A stretch of DNA of 64,000 bases from Oegoconia quadripuncta. Its lineage: Eukaryota; Arthropoda; Insecta; Lepidoptera; Autostichidae. Position numbers and translations under genes: made by a program. Shown piece by piece: positions 11,570-22,267 of this stretch. Under the pieces are notes generated by a model that saw nothing but the letters and a program-made list of their open reading frames with translations, searched no databases and had not been told where the DNA came from. The first letter of the stretch is position 1; each line of letters opens with the position of its first letter. The stretch lies in the NCBI GenBank assembly GCA_949316235.1, contig OX438760.1, positions 746,501-810,500 on the forward strand, given 5' to 3'.

Positions 11570-11772
11570 TATTATAAGTTGTAACAGTTGTATTTAATTT
11601 TAGTTTTTATTTTTATTACTGTGAAATAAGGCTACATTGTGTAAGAATAACACCAAGCAGAATTCAATAATTCTGCACGCAATTACGCAACAATTTGCGT
11701 CGAATATTTTTGTATGTGTTTCTGTAATATGCAAATAAACGCTTTATCTATCTATCTATCTATCTATCTATC
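11570..11772 (+). repeat. LINE-like tail with (TCTA)n
   Basis: The stretch ends gcaaataaacgctttatc followed by about seven TCTA units (11745-11772). A related end, acaaataaacgtttatcta, is at 53066. No coding sequence is seen. Confidence 0.4.
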
Positions 11773-11882
11773 TTCCTGATCTGATATCAGATGATTAAAA
11801 CGAGATTTTAACAGAATTTTACTGCTCGAATTACATAGTATAGGTAATTCTTGGAAAAGAAAAAGAATTCATAAATACCATC

Positions 11883-12073
11883 TTTATGAATTCTTTATGT
11901 TGTTATTGCATAATCACGGCGAAACAGATGAACGGATTCGGTTGAAATTTGGTATATAGGTAGAACACGCCATGGATTAAAACATAGGATAATTTTTATC
12001 CCGATAAAGTGAGTAGTTCCCGCGGGATAAACAAATTTCCGCGATGAAGTTATTTAACGAAGGCGAAGCCGCG
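11883..12073 (+). mobile_element. Helitron-like element, 5'-truncated, inside MITE A
   Basis: Matches the copy at 10534 from the tgttgttattgcataatcac region through cccgataaagtgagtag to gcgaagccgcgg; the AGCTAGT end is missing. Confidence 0.65.
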
Positions 12074-12127
12074 GAAGAATTATGAAATTCGAGCAGTAAA
12101 ATTCTGTTAAATTCTCGTTTTAATCAT

Positions 12128-12323
12128 CTGTGTGCGAAGTGTAAGTTTTGTCTCGTTTTTAACTTTACCATCGCGTTCGCGTTTACGAAAAAAGTCCCTA
12201 TGAAAAAAATCGTTCTGCAATCTATCCGCTAGAGGCGCTGCACATTTCTCCATACAAATCTTCACGTAAACGTGAACGCGGTAGTAAAGTTAAGTCGAAA
12301 CAAAACTTACACTCGGCCCTCAG
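12128..12323 (+). mobile_element. MITE family B, copy 2, inserted in the right arm of MITE A
   Basis: Nearly the same sequence as 2797-2993. It separates aatcatctg from atatcagatc, which are contiguous (inverted) in the left arm of MITE A. Confidence 0.8.
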
Positions 12324-12345
12324 ATATCAGATCAAGAATACATTA

Positions 12346-12668
12346 TTTTTTTTATATGAGTGTCGTTAGATTTGTGCTGGTGAAGTGTCATACATTCTCA
12401 CGCTACAGACCTTCACTTGTACGATCCTAACTCACCTCTTCCGCTTCATTCACTCTCATAATGTTGTTCATACATGCTCGTCGGTTTAGGGTACTCTTGA
12501 CTTGGCCTTTCTTTAAGGCGACCCTGATTTGATCATGGTACGTTCGCCGTGGTATTTCCCTACTAAAAGCTCAGAAGGGGCTGCCAGAGAAACACAATGT
12601 TATAATGTGTGCAAGTATTTTATTCACTTCGTTTTCAAAGTCACAACCGAACACTTTCGCCGCTAGGT
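12346..12668. other. Unassigned stretch
   Basis: Nothing recognised beyond short chance ORFs. Confidence 0.3.
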
Positions 12669-12732
12669 TACCAACTGACTCGACGTCGGCTGGCGCCATC
12701 TCCCGCCAACTTTCCGAAGTCGAGTCAGTTGG
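12669..12732. repeat. Short hairpin with perfect 14-bp arms
   Basis: ccaactgactcgac at 12670 pairs with gtcgagtcagttgg near 12719; the loop itself contains a second inverted pair (tggcg/cgcca). Confidence 0.5.
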
Positions 12733-13104
12733 GCATTTTCAAAGAATATTATTCATTAATTGAATTAAATATATATATCGACATTAGTTTAATTACTTTA
12801 TTTAACTTTTAACGAACTGGTTTTCGGTGCCTGCTTCCATCATGATATAATGAGTCCGATAGTTAACTACAAAGGGCTACCGGAAGTCAGTTCGTTATTT
12901 TTATACTAATTTTATTATAATTACATGGCCCAAGCAGTATGTATAAAATATAATAGCTAACACTACCAACCTTACCATCCACATTCGTATCTAATATATT
13001 CGTTTCGTATTCGTAATTCTACCCTAAAACATATATTTTTAAGATTTTTATCTTACCACTTTATTGGCGTGATTAATACATGCCAAATTACAGCTTTCTA
13101 GTAC
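12733..13104. other. Unassigned stretch with a small inverted repeat
   Basis: aacgaactg (about 12811) and cagttcgtt (about 12889) bracket an 87-bp segment. Otherwise AT-rich sequence without a recognised gene. Confidence 0.3.
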
Positions 13105-13107
13105 TAA

Positions 13108-13465
13108 AGGTCTTAGCATACGTGACGTGTTTATTCTCGTGCCGGACGGAACGGGACGATTTTTTGACATCGTTGCATTTAAAAACATAGCAATAAAATA
13201 CACGTGGCGAGAAACACGGGCGGAACGGGACGGCAATAGAAAAAACATCGTTATGGCATCTTCTTCATCTAATACTAAGGCAACCATTGCTAGTTCTTCA
13301 AAAGTAAAATCGAACATTTTGTGCTGAAATATGGTTGCAGCACTGGCACGACTATCGTTGAACACCGTCCTGTACGTATGTTTTAAAACCACTTTCACGT
13401 TAGGAACTATACCTGTCCCGTCTCCGTTCCGTCCGAGAAATTACCCGTCACGTATGCTAAGACCT
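13108..13465. mobile_element. PIF/Harbinger-type non-autonomous element with TAA duplication
   Basis: Terminal inverted repeats of about 60 bp begin aggtcttagcatacgtgacg and carry the inner match gacggaacgg. TAA flanks both ends (13105-13107 and 13466-13468), the 3-bp target typical of PIF/Harbinger. On the minus strand a short reading frame includes FTFEELAMVALVLDEEDA, which resembles the start of Harbinger transposases. At 358 bp it is a deletion derivative. Confidence 0.8.
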
Positions 13466-13547
13466 TAAGACCCTCCAAGATAAGCGTCGGACAGACAGAC
13501 GATGACGAGGTTATGTTACATGTTCATCCGTATGTTTTTTTATATAG

Positions 13548-13820
13548 ACGGCCTGTTTGGTGTAGTGGTTAGCAACTCTGCTGCTATACCAAAAGGTCGC
13601 GGGTTCGAATCCCGCTGGGGGCATATGTTTGTATGATGAATACAGACACGTGTTCCCGAGTTATGGACGTTTTGCATTTATATGTGTATTTATTTACAAA
13701 AAAAAAAAGGATTTGTGTAGTTCATCAACCATCTGGTATCTATAATACAAGCCTAGCTGCTTAGTGTGGAACTAGATGGCGCTGTGTGTATGTGCAAAGA
13801 TATTTATTTATTTATTTATA
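13548..13820 (+). mobile_element. SINE family 2b, full-length copy
   Basis: tRNA-like A box (tttggtgtagtggttagc), intact B box (gcgggttcgaatcccgc), body with gatgaatacagacacg, and tail catctggtatctataa to aactagatggcgctgtg and atttatttattt. It is the best preserved family 2b copy. Confidence 0.85.
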
Positions 13821-13821
13821 T

Positions 13822-14107
13822 ATCAGCGATGGCTTAGCGATTAAGATGCGGTCTCCCAATAAGGCCATGTACCAATGAGTTTTTAAATTTAATTTAATTA
13901 CTTATATGCATTTATCCGACTGCCATGTCAGCAACAGCTAAGAAAAACATCGTGAGAAAAACTGCATGGCGGAGAAATAAAAATTCTAAGGCATGTGAAG
14001 TCCCCAACCCGCACTGGGCCAGCGTGGTGGACTGTGGCCCATACTCCCTCATATACGAGAGAAGGCCTATATCCCTGCAGTGGGATATCCGCTATATCCC
14101 CCAGTTT
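13822..14107 (+). mobile_element. SINE family 3 copy
   Basis: Head gatggcttagcgattaag, body with catcgtgagaaaaactgc and cagcgtggtggactgtgg, ending near ctgcagtgggatat. The B box is absent: gtctcccaat runs into aaggccatg. A family 1 SINE starts directly after it. Confidence 0.7.
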
Positions 14108-14108
14108 T

Positions 14109-14440
14109 AACCGCCTCCGTGGCTCAATGTAAACAACATTGAGTTTACGATTCGGAGGTCGCGGGTTCGATCCCCAGCGGGGTACATATTTAAATACTCG
14201 GTTTGGTTGGTGGTAGGGCATCTTAAATGTCCGCCTGGCTAGCTACCACCACCTTATCGAAATCTGCCGCCAAGCAGCAATGTTAATAGCATTGTTGTGT
14301 TCCGGTTGTCAGGGATAAGATAGCCAGTCCCCCAAATGTGTTGGGGTTTCCGGGTCAGTACGCTTCCACCTTCGACCTCATCTTCACTTAACATCAGGTG
14401 TGATTGAGGTCAAGTGCGAACCAGTCGTGCATAAAAAAAA
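14109..14440 (+). mobile_element. SINE family 1, full-length copy
   Basis: Head with A box (gtggctcaatgtaaac) and B box (gcgggttcgatccccagc), body with ggctagctaccacc and gttccggttgtcag, and tail catcaggtgtgattgagg to gtgcataaaaaaaa. About 330 bp, dispersed over the window in both orientations. Confidence 0.85.
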
Positions 14441-14502
14441 AGTGGGATGTTTACAAGTGCATGATGATATTTTCATCAATTATTAACCGATTTTGATGTT
14501 TC

Positions 14503-15370
14503 AGAATCAGAATCACTTTATTGTAGAACTGTGGTACATGGGTGATATTACAATATTGTTGCATTGGTTCGACAGTCCTTACCTGTAACAGGCGTACAAT
14601 ATAAATTTTCATGCATATATAATTTAAATTAAGAATTAAAGTTAATTATAATGTTATAAAATCTCACATTTGCATTGCTATAAAAATATAAAAATGTCAA
14701 AGTATTAATAATAATTATGTCAATGGTGATCTTTTAGAATAAAATTCCTTAAGACTATAAAATTCGTTATTTAGCAGCCAAATCTTTAAAGTTTTTTTTT
14801 AATTGAGGTTCCATTAAACCTTTAATTTCAAGCGGGATCCTATTATACAGGGTGTAACGGTTAAGTGTAGTCATATTTTAAGGGCTTGTTCTACCCATCA
14901 ATACGAACAACTTTTACTATGGGGGCAACTTCGAAATCGCGAAAAAAAAATCAGCTGTTTCATACATTGCATCGGGAGGTTATTGAAATTTTCTATGGAA
15001 CAGCTCATTTTTTTTTCGCGATTTCGAAGTTGCCCCCATAGTAAAAGTTGTTCGTATTGATGGGTAGAACAAGCCCTTAAAATATGACTACACTTAACCG
15101 TTACACGGTGTATACTCGAATCGCTGTCACATATGTACTTTGGTCCATTATTACGCATGCTATTTTGGGCAAGACCAAACGATCCACATCCCTCAAGTTT
15201 CGACCACTTACGACATCAGAGACCTTATTAAATGATGACATATTTTGCCTAACGAATAAACATAACTCCATTATAAATATACTTGTTAGGGTCAAAAATC
15301 CTTTACTCTTAAATAAGTCACAGAGAGAGAGTAATCATGAGGTTTTGCAAATATTCGCAGACATCTTATC
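14503..15370 (-). pseudogene. LINE 3' end interrupted by a MITE
   Basis: On the minus strand, before the MITE site the frame reads ...STYVTAIRV; after it the sequence reads RIPLEIKGLMEPQLKKN and ends AAK-stop, a normal LINE C-terminus. The tail has repeated ttctga units next to caataaag. MITE b occupies 14846-15112. Confidence 0.6.
14846..15112. mobile_element. MITE b, copy 1 (267 bp, about 110-bp arms, TA duplication)
   Basis: Starts tacagggtgtaacgg and ends ccgttacacggtgta, so the two termini differ by a small change near the tip. The inner arms (cccatcaatacgaacaac, ttactatgggggcaac, cgaaatcgcg) are perfectly inverted. TA flanks both sides. The same length and the same terminal asymmetry occur at 38582-38848 in the opposite orientation. 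Confidence 0.9.
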
Positions 15371-15544
15371 TGATTGATAAATGAGTTTGTTTTTTGTTTG
15401 ATAGGGTTTATCACCAGAGTGGTTCCAACTTGGTTAGAACTCATGATGCACTCTGGAGAGAGAGAGTGGAACCTTACTGAAGTCGGTGTTTTGTCAATTG
15501 TGACGGTCCAATAAGAAGTGCGAATTAGCGAGTCGATGGCAAAA

Positions 15545-15705
15545 CCATCAAATTATTGAGGACCAGAATGTGGCCACTCGTACAATATTGTCTGTGGCAT
15601 CATAGAAGTCCTGTAGTGTACAAGTGTCGGGACACGAATAGGGGGGCAAAGGGGGGCATAGAAGATACTCCATAGTTTGTGGTGTATCACCGCGCATGCA
15701 AAATA
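15545..15705 (-). pseudogene. LINE C-terminal fragment (TMEYLL-C type)
   Basis: Minus-strand translation gives DTPQTMEYLLCPPLPP, then CPDTCTLQDF and VRVATFWS. This Cys-rich end is typical of some insect LINE Pol proteins. A decayed relative is at 31745. It is only about 50 codons long and not functional. Confidence 0.55.
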
Positions 15706-16135
15706 AATAATAGACTGAATACCGCTGAACGGTTCATGTCATATTTTCTCATCATCTGAATAATCAAAAAAATTATAATAGCCTTATGCACATAAATATA
15801 ATATTTAGAACTAATTAATATATTTTTAGGGTAAATTATTTTGTAGCCATATTTAGATACTTATTGTAATAACTGTAAGTAATATTGTTAAACTTAGTTT
15901 AGGTATATTCAAGTTTTGGCGTAAAATTAAACTAATTTTGTACTACTGTCTATATCTTCGAAATAGTAACCTGTGGATAACGTTGCTGGTTGTACAATGA
16001 TCCACATCATTTTGTAAAACTAGATTAAGTATATAAATTGTGCAGCTGTTTGTTGTCCTTAATAAAATTTAAAAAGTTAAAAAAATAGTTACTGTGCTTC
16101 GGCGGCACATTAAACAGACGAGCCCAGTTGTTTTC
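15706..16135. other. Unassigned AT-rich stretch before the copia element
   Basis: No gene recognised. A plausible polyadenylation hexamer (aataaaa near 16062) suggests old transposon sequence, but this is weak. Confidence 0.3.
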
Positions 16136-16140
16136 AATTG

Positions 16141-16284
16141 TGTTGCAAGATGTGATACTGGCCATATTAGAACTATTTTATTTTGAATTTTTAGTATAGA
16201 ACATCTGCTTTTACTGTGACAATTACTTCCAAATATACATTTATCATGTAAACATCTAGTGTTCTTACTTTATATTTTCCCACA
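16141..16284 (+). repeat. 5' LTR of the copia element
   Basis: TG...CA ends; no difference from the 3' LTR was noticed by eye, which implies a recent insertion. Confidence 0.93.
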
Positions 16285-16373
16285 CGTTATCAGCACGAAA
16301 AGGTAAAGAACACTAAATATTTAACACGTGCGTGTAAAAGATATTTGTTGAAAGTCGCGAAAATTATAATTAA

Positions 16374-17668
16374 GTTCATGGTGTCGATTACTATGAAACC
16401 TTCGCTCCGGTAATTCGGAATTCCTCCTTACGCGTTTTGATTGCTTTAGCAGCAGAAATGGGCCTGAAGATGCGACACTTAGACGTCGACACCGCCTTTT
16501 TAAATGGCGATCTTCAAGAAGAAGTCTACATGGACCAGCCTCCGGGTTTTAAGAGCAAAGGTGACGAAGATAAAGTGTGTCTGTTGCAAAAGTCCCTGTA
16601 TGGCTTAAAACAGGCTCCTCGCGCGTGGAATATTAAGCTCAATGAAGTGTTGAGTAAAATAGGTTTTATTAGATTACCTACCGAACCATGCGTATATAAA
16701 AAACTCCTTGGTTCAGAATTAATCCTGTTAGCAGTCTATGTGGATGACATCATTGTTTATTACCAGAATGAAAAGTCATTCGACGCTGTCAAGTGTGACT
16801 TACAAAAATATTTTACATTAAAAGATTTAGGTCCACTGAAATATTATCTGGGATTAAATATCTCAACGGAAAATGGTGAAATACGAGTCAATCAAAAGTC
16901 ATATATTGAATTCCTACTAGAAAAATTCAATTTAGGGCAGGCAAAAGAGTACGACACTCCCTTGGCGAATAGCAAAATAGGTGCTCTTCAGGATTCGGAT
17001 TGTAAGAATAATCATTATGCCTAGGTTGTCTAATGTACCTTGCTGTCAATACTCGACCTGATATTGCTTTTGCTGTTAGCTATCTTAGTCAGTATAACAA
17101 CAAATATAACAGCACGCATTGGGTGGCAGCGAAACGAGTACTTCAGTACCTAAAAGGCACTATAGATCATTCTATTATTTATAAGAAGACAGGAGAACTT
17201 CTCGTAGGTTATACGGACGCGGATTTTGCGAACTGTGTGCATGATCGTCGTTCCTACACAGGTTATTGCTTCAAACTGGCAAATGGACCTGTCTCGTGGG
17301 CATCGAAGAAGCAGCCTACCGTGGCGCTGTCTTCTACCGAAGCTGAGTACATGGCGTTGACTGATGCTGCGAAAGAGGCTATTTACTTACGTCGTTTGAT
17401 ATCCGAGGTATGTGATATTAAATATCCTAGTATAACCATTTGCAGTGACAGTCAGAGTGCGCAGAACTTAGCTCATAATCCTATACACCACGGCAGATCG
17501 AAACATATTGATGTTAGGTACCATTTTATTCGCGAAAAGGTATCTGAAAATGTGATTGTGCTTCAATACACTAAGTCCAGTGACCTGTTAGCTGACGTGT
17601 TGACAAAATGTCTTGGGAAAGTTGCACATCAAAGGTGTATCAATAGTATAGGTTTAGTTAAGGCGTAG
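16374..17668 (+). pseudogene. Copia Pol remnant: reverse transcriptase and RNase H, one frameshift
   Basis: The frame is open from 16374. It reads GVDYYETFAPV, then LDVDTAFLNG (catalytic Asp region), then YGLKQAPRAW and the YVDDIIVY catalytic box. Near 17020 the frame breaks; the downstream frame (17033-17668) continues with YLAVNTRPDIAFAV and RNase H motifs YTDADFAN and SSTEAEYMAL, through SKHIDVRYHFIREKV, to a TAG. Copia RT converts element RNA to cDNA in cytoplasmic particles. This copy lacks the N-terminal two thirds of Pol and all of Gag, so it could move only with help, if at all. There are no other stops within the two frames. Confidence 0.92.
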
Positions 17669-17753
17669 TTACTTTATGTTACAATGTTTTTCTTTATGTT
17701 ACAGTATTTGTTTGTTATTACTAAGGCTTCTGAATATGGTCATTACGGGTGGA

Positions 17754-17897
17754 TGTTGCAAGATGTGATACTGGCCATATTAGAACTATTTTATTTTGAA
17801 TTTTTAGTATAGAACATCTGCTTTTACTGTGACAATTACTTCCAAATATACATTTATCATGTAAACATCTAGTGTTCTTACTTTATATTTTCCCACA
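17754..17897 (+). repeat. 3' LTR of the copia element
   Basis: Same 144 bp as the 5' LTR, followed by the AATTG target duplication. Confidence 0.93.
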
Positions 17898-17902
17898 AAT
17901 TG

Positions 17903-18434
17903 TTAAACGTTAAACCGAGTCGATAGCTTGAAAAAACTGTATTTAGCCTCTAATCTGCTAGGCCCGCTTGGTGGATAACGGCCCATATCCTCTCCCAGTA
18001 AAAGAAAAATTGGGTCGGTCCAAAAACTATGTTTTGAATTGACACCTGTATTAATAAAATTTCATAACAGATACTTACGTTTACTATAACCCCTTTATAT
18101 CATCACTTGATAACATTTGATAACCAAAAAAACAGTCACACAACACAGCTACCCATTGTTTTACACTATTTATTATCAATGAAATCCGAAAGTTTAATCT
18201 ATGATTTAATTGAAGAAGAGACGCGCCACTGTTTTATTGCAAAATAATTGTTTATTTATAATGTGCCTATTTCGAGATAGGATCAGGTGGAACAGGAATG
18301 TTCTATTGGTATTGCCTGAGCAGACTAACAGCAGAACTGGAAGTCGGTTTATATGGCGGCATAGATGATGCTCCTGGCAGACTCGACGTTTTGTACGAGC
18401 GCGTCACTGTCGGATTTTAAAAAGATTTTACCTT
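17903..18434. other. Unassigned stretch
   Basis: No gene recognised; the last 200 bp are less AT-rich but carry no clear frame. Confidence 0.3.
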
Positions 18435-18742
18435 TTAACCGCCTCCGTGGCTCAATGTAAACAACATTGAGTTTATGATTAGCGGGGTACATATTTAGTA
18501 CTCGGTTTGGTTGGTAGTAGGGCTTTTAAATGTCCGCCTGGCTAGCTACCACCATCTTATCTAATTCTGCCGCCAAACAGCAATGTTAATAGCATTGTTG
18601 TGTTCCGGTTGTCAGAGATAAGATAGCCAGTTCCCCAAATATTTGGGTTTCCGGGTCAGTAAGCTTCCACCTTCGGCCTCATATTCACTTAACATCAGGT
18701 GTGATTGCGGTCAAGTGGTAACCCGTTGTGCATAAAAAAAAA
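18435..18742 (+). mobile_element. SINE family 1 copy lacking the B box
   Basis: Identical in layout to 14109-14440, but gatt is joined directly to agcggggtac, removing about 23 bp that contain the B box. The tail ends gtgcataaaaaaaa. Confidence 0.8.
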
Positions 18743-19920
18743 TCTTTGATTTTTGCTGGTTGCACATTTTGTTTCCGTTTTAGAAAAGATTCGTGACGCT
18801 AAAATGTTTAAGCCAATTCTTCTGCTCCAACAAATAATAAAACAAGCTAACAAAACATATTTTCTGAACATGTTGGGAAACCATTGCAGTCTTCTACCAA
18901 AACGTTCGCAAGCAACGCTGAAATGAAAAATGGGGTACAAGCGAACGCGGGGATATTTCCCTCTGCGTCGGATAACATGTTCGCTTGTTTTTGCTAATAA
19001 AACAGTTAGGCCATGGCCATATTTGGTGAGATAACATGTTAGGTGCTAGAAAACCATAAAAATACGTCGCACAAGACCCGGCTTTAGTCACATAATTAAT
19101 GTAGTGCTAACGTACTTTATCTTAATATCTTTATTGTACAAAAGATTGTTACAGAAATATGCATTGTATATAAAATGAATTTTCTACCAGCAAACCTTGG
19201 AGATACATAGTGCTTATTAAATGTACTTTAGTGTTAAATATTGGAAAAAAAATGTGGGCAATAAGTCTATCATCCGCGCGGCGCCTTACGTCAAAGACGT
19301 TAAGAGTCTTAGATCATGTTGTGTTCGTTGTTTTAGATATAATCTAAGGTTTATACAAAGATTATTTATCATAAACCAGACTGTAGGGTACTTTAATATA
19401 CCTCCGATTTTTGTTGACAACTCCTTTATAGATTCTACTATTTTCATTATAACTATACTATTATAAGTACATATGATTGTCTCACAGAGGCTTCTAGTCT
19501 TTAGGCAAAAATGTGCCCGCATATATTTTCACAAGTCTTTGGTAGTCTCGTCTAATATTAGTTGCGCTTGCGACGGCGGCGGTCGGTCGTTGGGTATCAG
19601 TTTTGGTTTTTATTGTACGCGGAGTCGCGGTTATTTCGGGAATACGTCGATTTACGGGCGTTGCGACTGCGGGTGACTCTTGCGACTTTCACGACACATT
19701 AGGGTTAACTAATCGATCAACTTGTCAGAAGACCAGTGAAGAAAATCTGGATGATTGAGAGGAATTTAGATATCTGTCAATTCAGTTGACTTACGGATTG
19801 GTTGATAAAAATATGTTAATGAAAGATAAAACACAAAAGTTAATTGGCTGATAAATTAATGAATGAATGAATATTAAAATTTTGTTCTTCAATGTAATTT
19901 ATATAGGATATAAATATATC
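18743..19920. other. Unassigned stretch
   Basis: Only short overlapping ORFs. A CpG-rich patch at about 19560-19690 stands out in base composition but has no recognised domain. Confidence 0.3.
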
Positions 19921-20200
19921 AAGAGCGTCGGTGGCTCAGCGGTTAAGACACGGTCTCCCAATTTGGGAGGTCCGAGTTCAATGTGTTTTTAAATTTAATT
20001 TAATTACTTATGTGCATTTATCCGACTGCTCTAAAACGGTGAAGGAAAACATCGTGAGGAAACCTACATGCCTGAGAAATAAAAATTCAAGGGCATGTGA
20101 AGTCCCCAACTCACATTAGGCCAGCGTGGTGGACTATGGCCCATACTCCCTCATTATACGAGGGAAGGCCTATAGGCCTATAGGCATTATAGGGATGATG
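19921..20200 (+). mobile_element. SINE family 3 copy
   Basis: Head gcgtcggtggctcagcgg, degraded B box (gtccgagttcaatg), body gaaaacatcgtgaggaaacc and cagcgtggtggactatgg, and a gatgatgatgatga tail. Confidence 0.75.
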
Positions 20201-20209
20201 ATGATGATA

Positions 20210-20642
20210 GAAATATCACATTGAAATTTATCATGTTTTTTTGAAACTACATCGTTTCATAAGGTGTTGAAATTAGAAAAAGTAATAAGAAATTTATAAC
20301 AAAACCAAGCATAATACATTTGGTATTCTTTCCACCATCTAAATTTGAATATAAATGAGGTGTCACAGCAATCAGTAAGACAAGACTTGGAATATAAATG
20401 GACCGAGGTGTGATCCTTGAGGCACTCTCCTATTTTCACAATAGATTCCGAAGAATTATCCAAGTTTACTAGAAATTTGTAAATGTTACTTTTTAAAAAA
20501 GAGTTTAGGCGAGGACATTGCCACGCACCCAGCAATTTTCTCTTTAAAGAAAAGTGTATTCATTATTCATGAAATTGAATGCTTTTGACAGATCACAATA
20601 CACACCGATTTTATTCTTCTCTTAATCTTGACTTAAGTATTA
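20210..20642. other. LINE-like remnant, unassigned
   Basis: The start (gaaactacatcgtttcataagg) resembles the LINE 3' region at 39308. The rest has no recognised feature. Confidence 0.3.
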
Positions 20643-21085
20643 AATAGGTCGGGAAGGCGGGCGTTACTAGCGACCGGGACGTCGCCAGACATCTCTTGGT
20701 ATAGGGTTGCTCGGGCAATTGCAAAGCTACTATGGGTGAATAAGATATCGGAATGGTCTGCTACTGATAGAACACAGACCCGATCACCTTAAACTCCGTG
20801 AGGAGACAATTACAGACCACTTACCCGCACACAAATAATTACTCAATTATGATCATGAAACCTGAAATGATTACCGGTGAAAGGTAAACAATTGCACGGC
20901 CCCTCATGCCATCCAACTTGGCCCTCGCATACAATCTGTGAGATTCAACCGGTCTAGTCCCTCCCTCCTGCTCAAATTCCATAATCAGCTTTTATCAAGT
21001 AACGACTCACCGAATCCTTCCACTCTACGTAGATAATAAGTAATCAAATGCGCAAAGTGTAGGTCCATCTCCTTCGACGGCCGGT
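20643..21085. repeat. Unclassified dispersed repeat X, copy 2
   Basis: Partner of 3418-3900, same orientation, with blocks gcgaccgggac, tctcttggtat, tcaattatgatcatg and caatctgtgagattca in the same order. Confidence 0.6.
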
Positions 21086-22095
21086 AGTATTTGGAATCCT
21101 CATTGTTGTTGTGCAGATCTAACATTACTGTAAAACGTCACCGCGCCGCTTCCGGCGATACCAGCGCCACCTGTTTCATTTCCCGTAGCAAACCGTGTAC
21201 TGTGATAGTCATGCTATGGTCCCTATTATACATTCTGTCGGTAATCTATCGCTGTCTCCAACAAATATCTTTGATCCAAACTGGTACAGTTTGCTGTGAA
21301 AGTAGGTATGTCCATCCAATCAAAGTACTACTACGCCTGTGGGTATGTTACTTCAGTTTTACGTTGTACGTCAACTACTATCTAAGAAATAGAACTATTC
21401 TATGACTTATTTACGACATTTCTGATAGGAGCGTAGCGTTGTACCTATTTCAAAATAGACAAGAAAAACAACATTCCCGATTTGCAATAGATACCGCACT
21501 TACCTCATTCCCGCCGTGTATAAATCACACAAATCGGATACGCGCTCCGATGGGGCTCTACTAACAGCGGTGTTGCCAGGTCACGAGATCCCCTCAGTTC
21601 AAGGGTAAAAATTTGAAGTTTAAAACGCGTTAGTAGGAAATGAATAGTACTATATTATATAAATAGTATTATTTATATAAAATTTCTTTCATGTCATGGT
21701 ATGCCATACAGACAGGTAGCTTACTTGGTGGAAAGTGATTAATACTGTGCGGTCGATCATTCCAAAGCATATTAAAGAATACCACTGTTTGGATGAAAAT
21801 CGTCCAATTGATATAACAACATTATGTTTATTTATTTCACAACTAATAGTGAAATGAATGAAAAATACAAGTGAAAGTGTAATATAGAAATCTGTTTTTA
21901 AAAGAACTTCGACTTTCTCGCTTGTTCATCTTTAAGAAAAGTTGGCTTTTTATCGAGCACTAGCTTAAAAAATATAAAAATGCGAGTATGTTTCCACCTT
22001 CGGCTTCATCTGCACTTAAAATTAGGTGTCACTGAGGTCAAGGGTCTTTGATCACAATATTCTTTATTTTGTATATGCATAGTACACACGTAAAA
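21086..22095. other. Unassigned stretch
   Basis: Longest ORF about 100 codons without a recognised domain. Confidence 0.3.
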
Positions 22096-22099
22096 TAGT

Positions 22100-22260
22100 C
22101 AAAGTTTTCTTTTTTATATAACGGCTTAGCCCTTAGCTATCTACAGTCAAAATTGCAAGGGCAAAGGTGGCAATAGAGTTATGTGTAGCACCGTCTGCCT
22201 TCAACAGGTGCCACTGTTGATTTTGGCTTACAAGAGTTACAGTTTCTAGTCCCCATTGTT
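22100..22260 (-). repeat. Dispersed repeat Y-like fragment
   Basis: Minus-strand order of ggttgg... gccactgttgattttggc resembles the inverted copy at 62230, which has gtaccactgttgatcctggc. Diverged. Confidence 0.4.
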
Positions 22261-22267
22261 GAGGTAC

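Larger units (their letters stand above)
11775..12345. mobile_element. MITE family A carrying two nested elements
   Basis: The left arm (gatctgatatcagatgatt, aaaacgagattttaacag, aattttactgctcgaatt) is inverted at the right (aattcgagcagtaaaatt ... cgttttaatcatctg). The right arm resumes at 12324 (atatcagatc) after MITE B. The centre holds a Helitron-like fragment. No ORF is present. Confidence 0.75.
16141..17897 (+). mobile_element. Ty1/copia LTR retrotransposon, internally deleted, with 5-bp target duplication
   Basis: Two 144-bp direct repeats (16141-16284 and 17754-17897) start tgttgcaagatg and end ttttcccaca. AATTG precedes the first (16136-16140) and follows the second (17898-17902). A purine-rich tract (gggtgga) sits before the 3' LTR. 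Just after the 5' LTR, gttatcagcac resembles a tRNA-iMet-type primer site. The interior is only 1469 bp. Gag, protease and integrase are missing, and leader sequence runs straight into RT codons. Confidence 0.93.

Noticed and set aside
18743..19920. Possible host gene in the CpG-rich patch at 19560-19690
   Set aside because: No splice-supported frame or recognisable domain.
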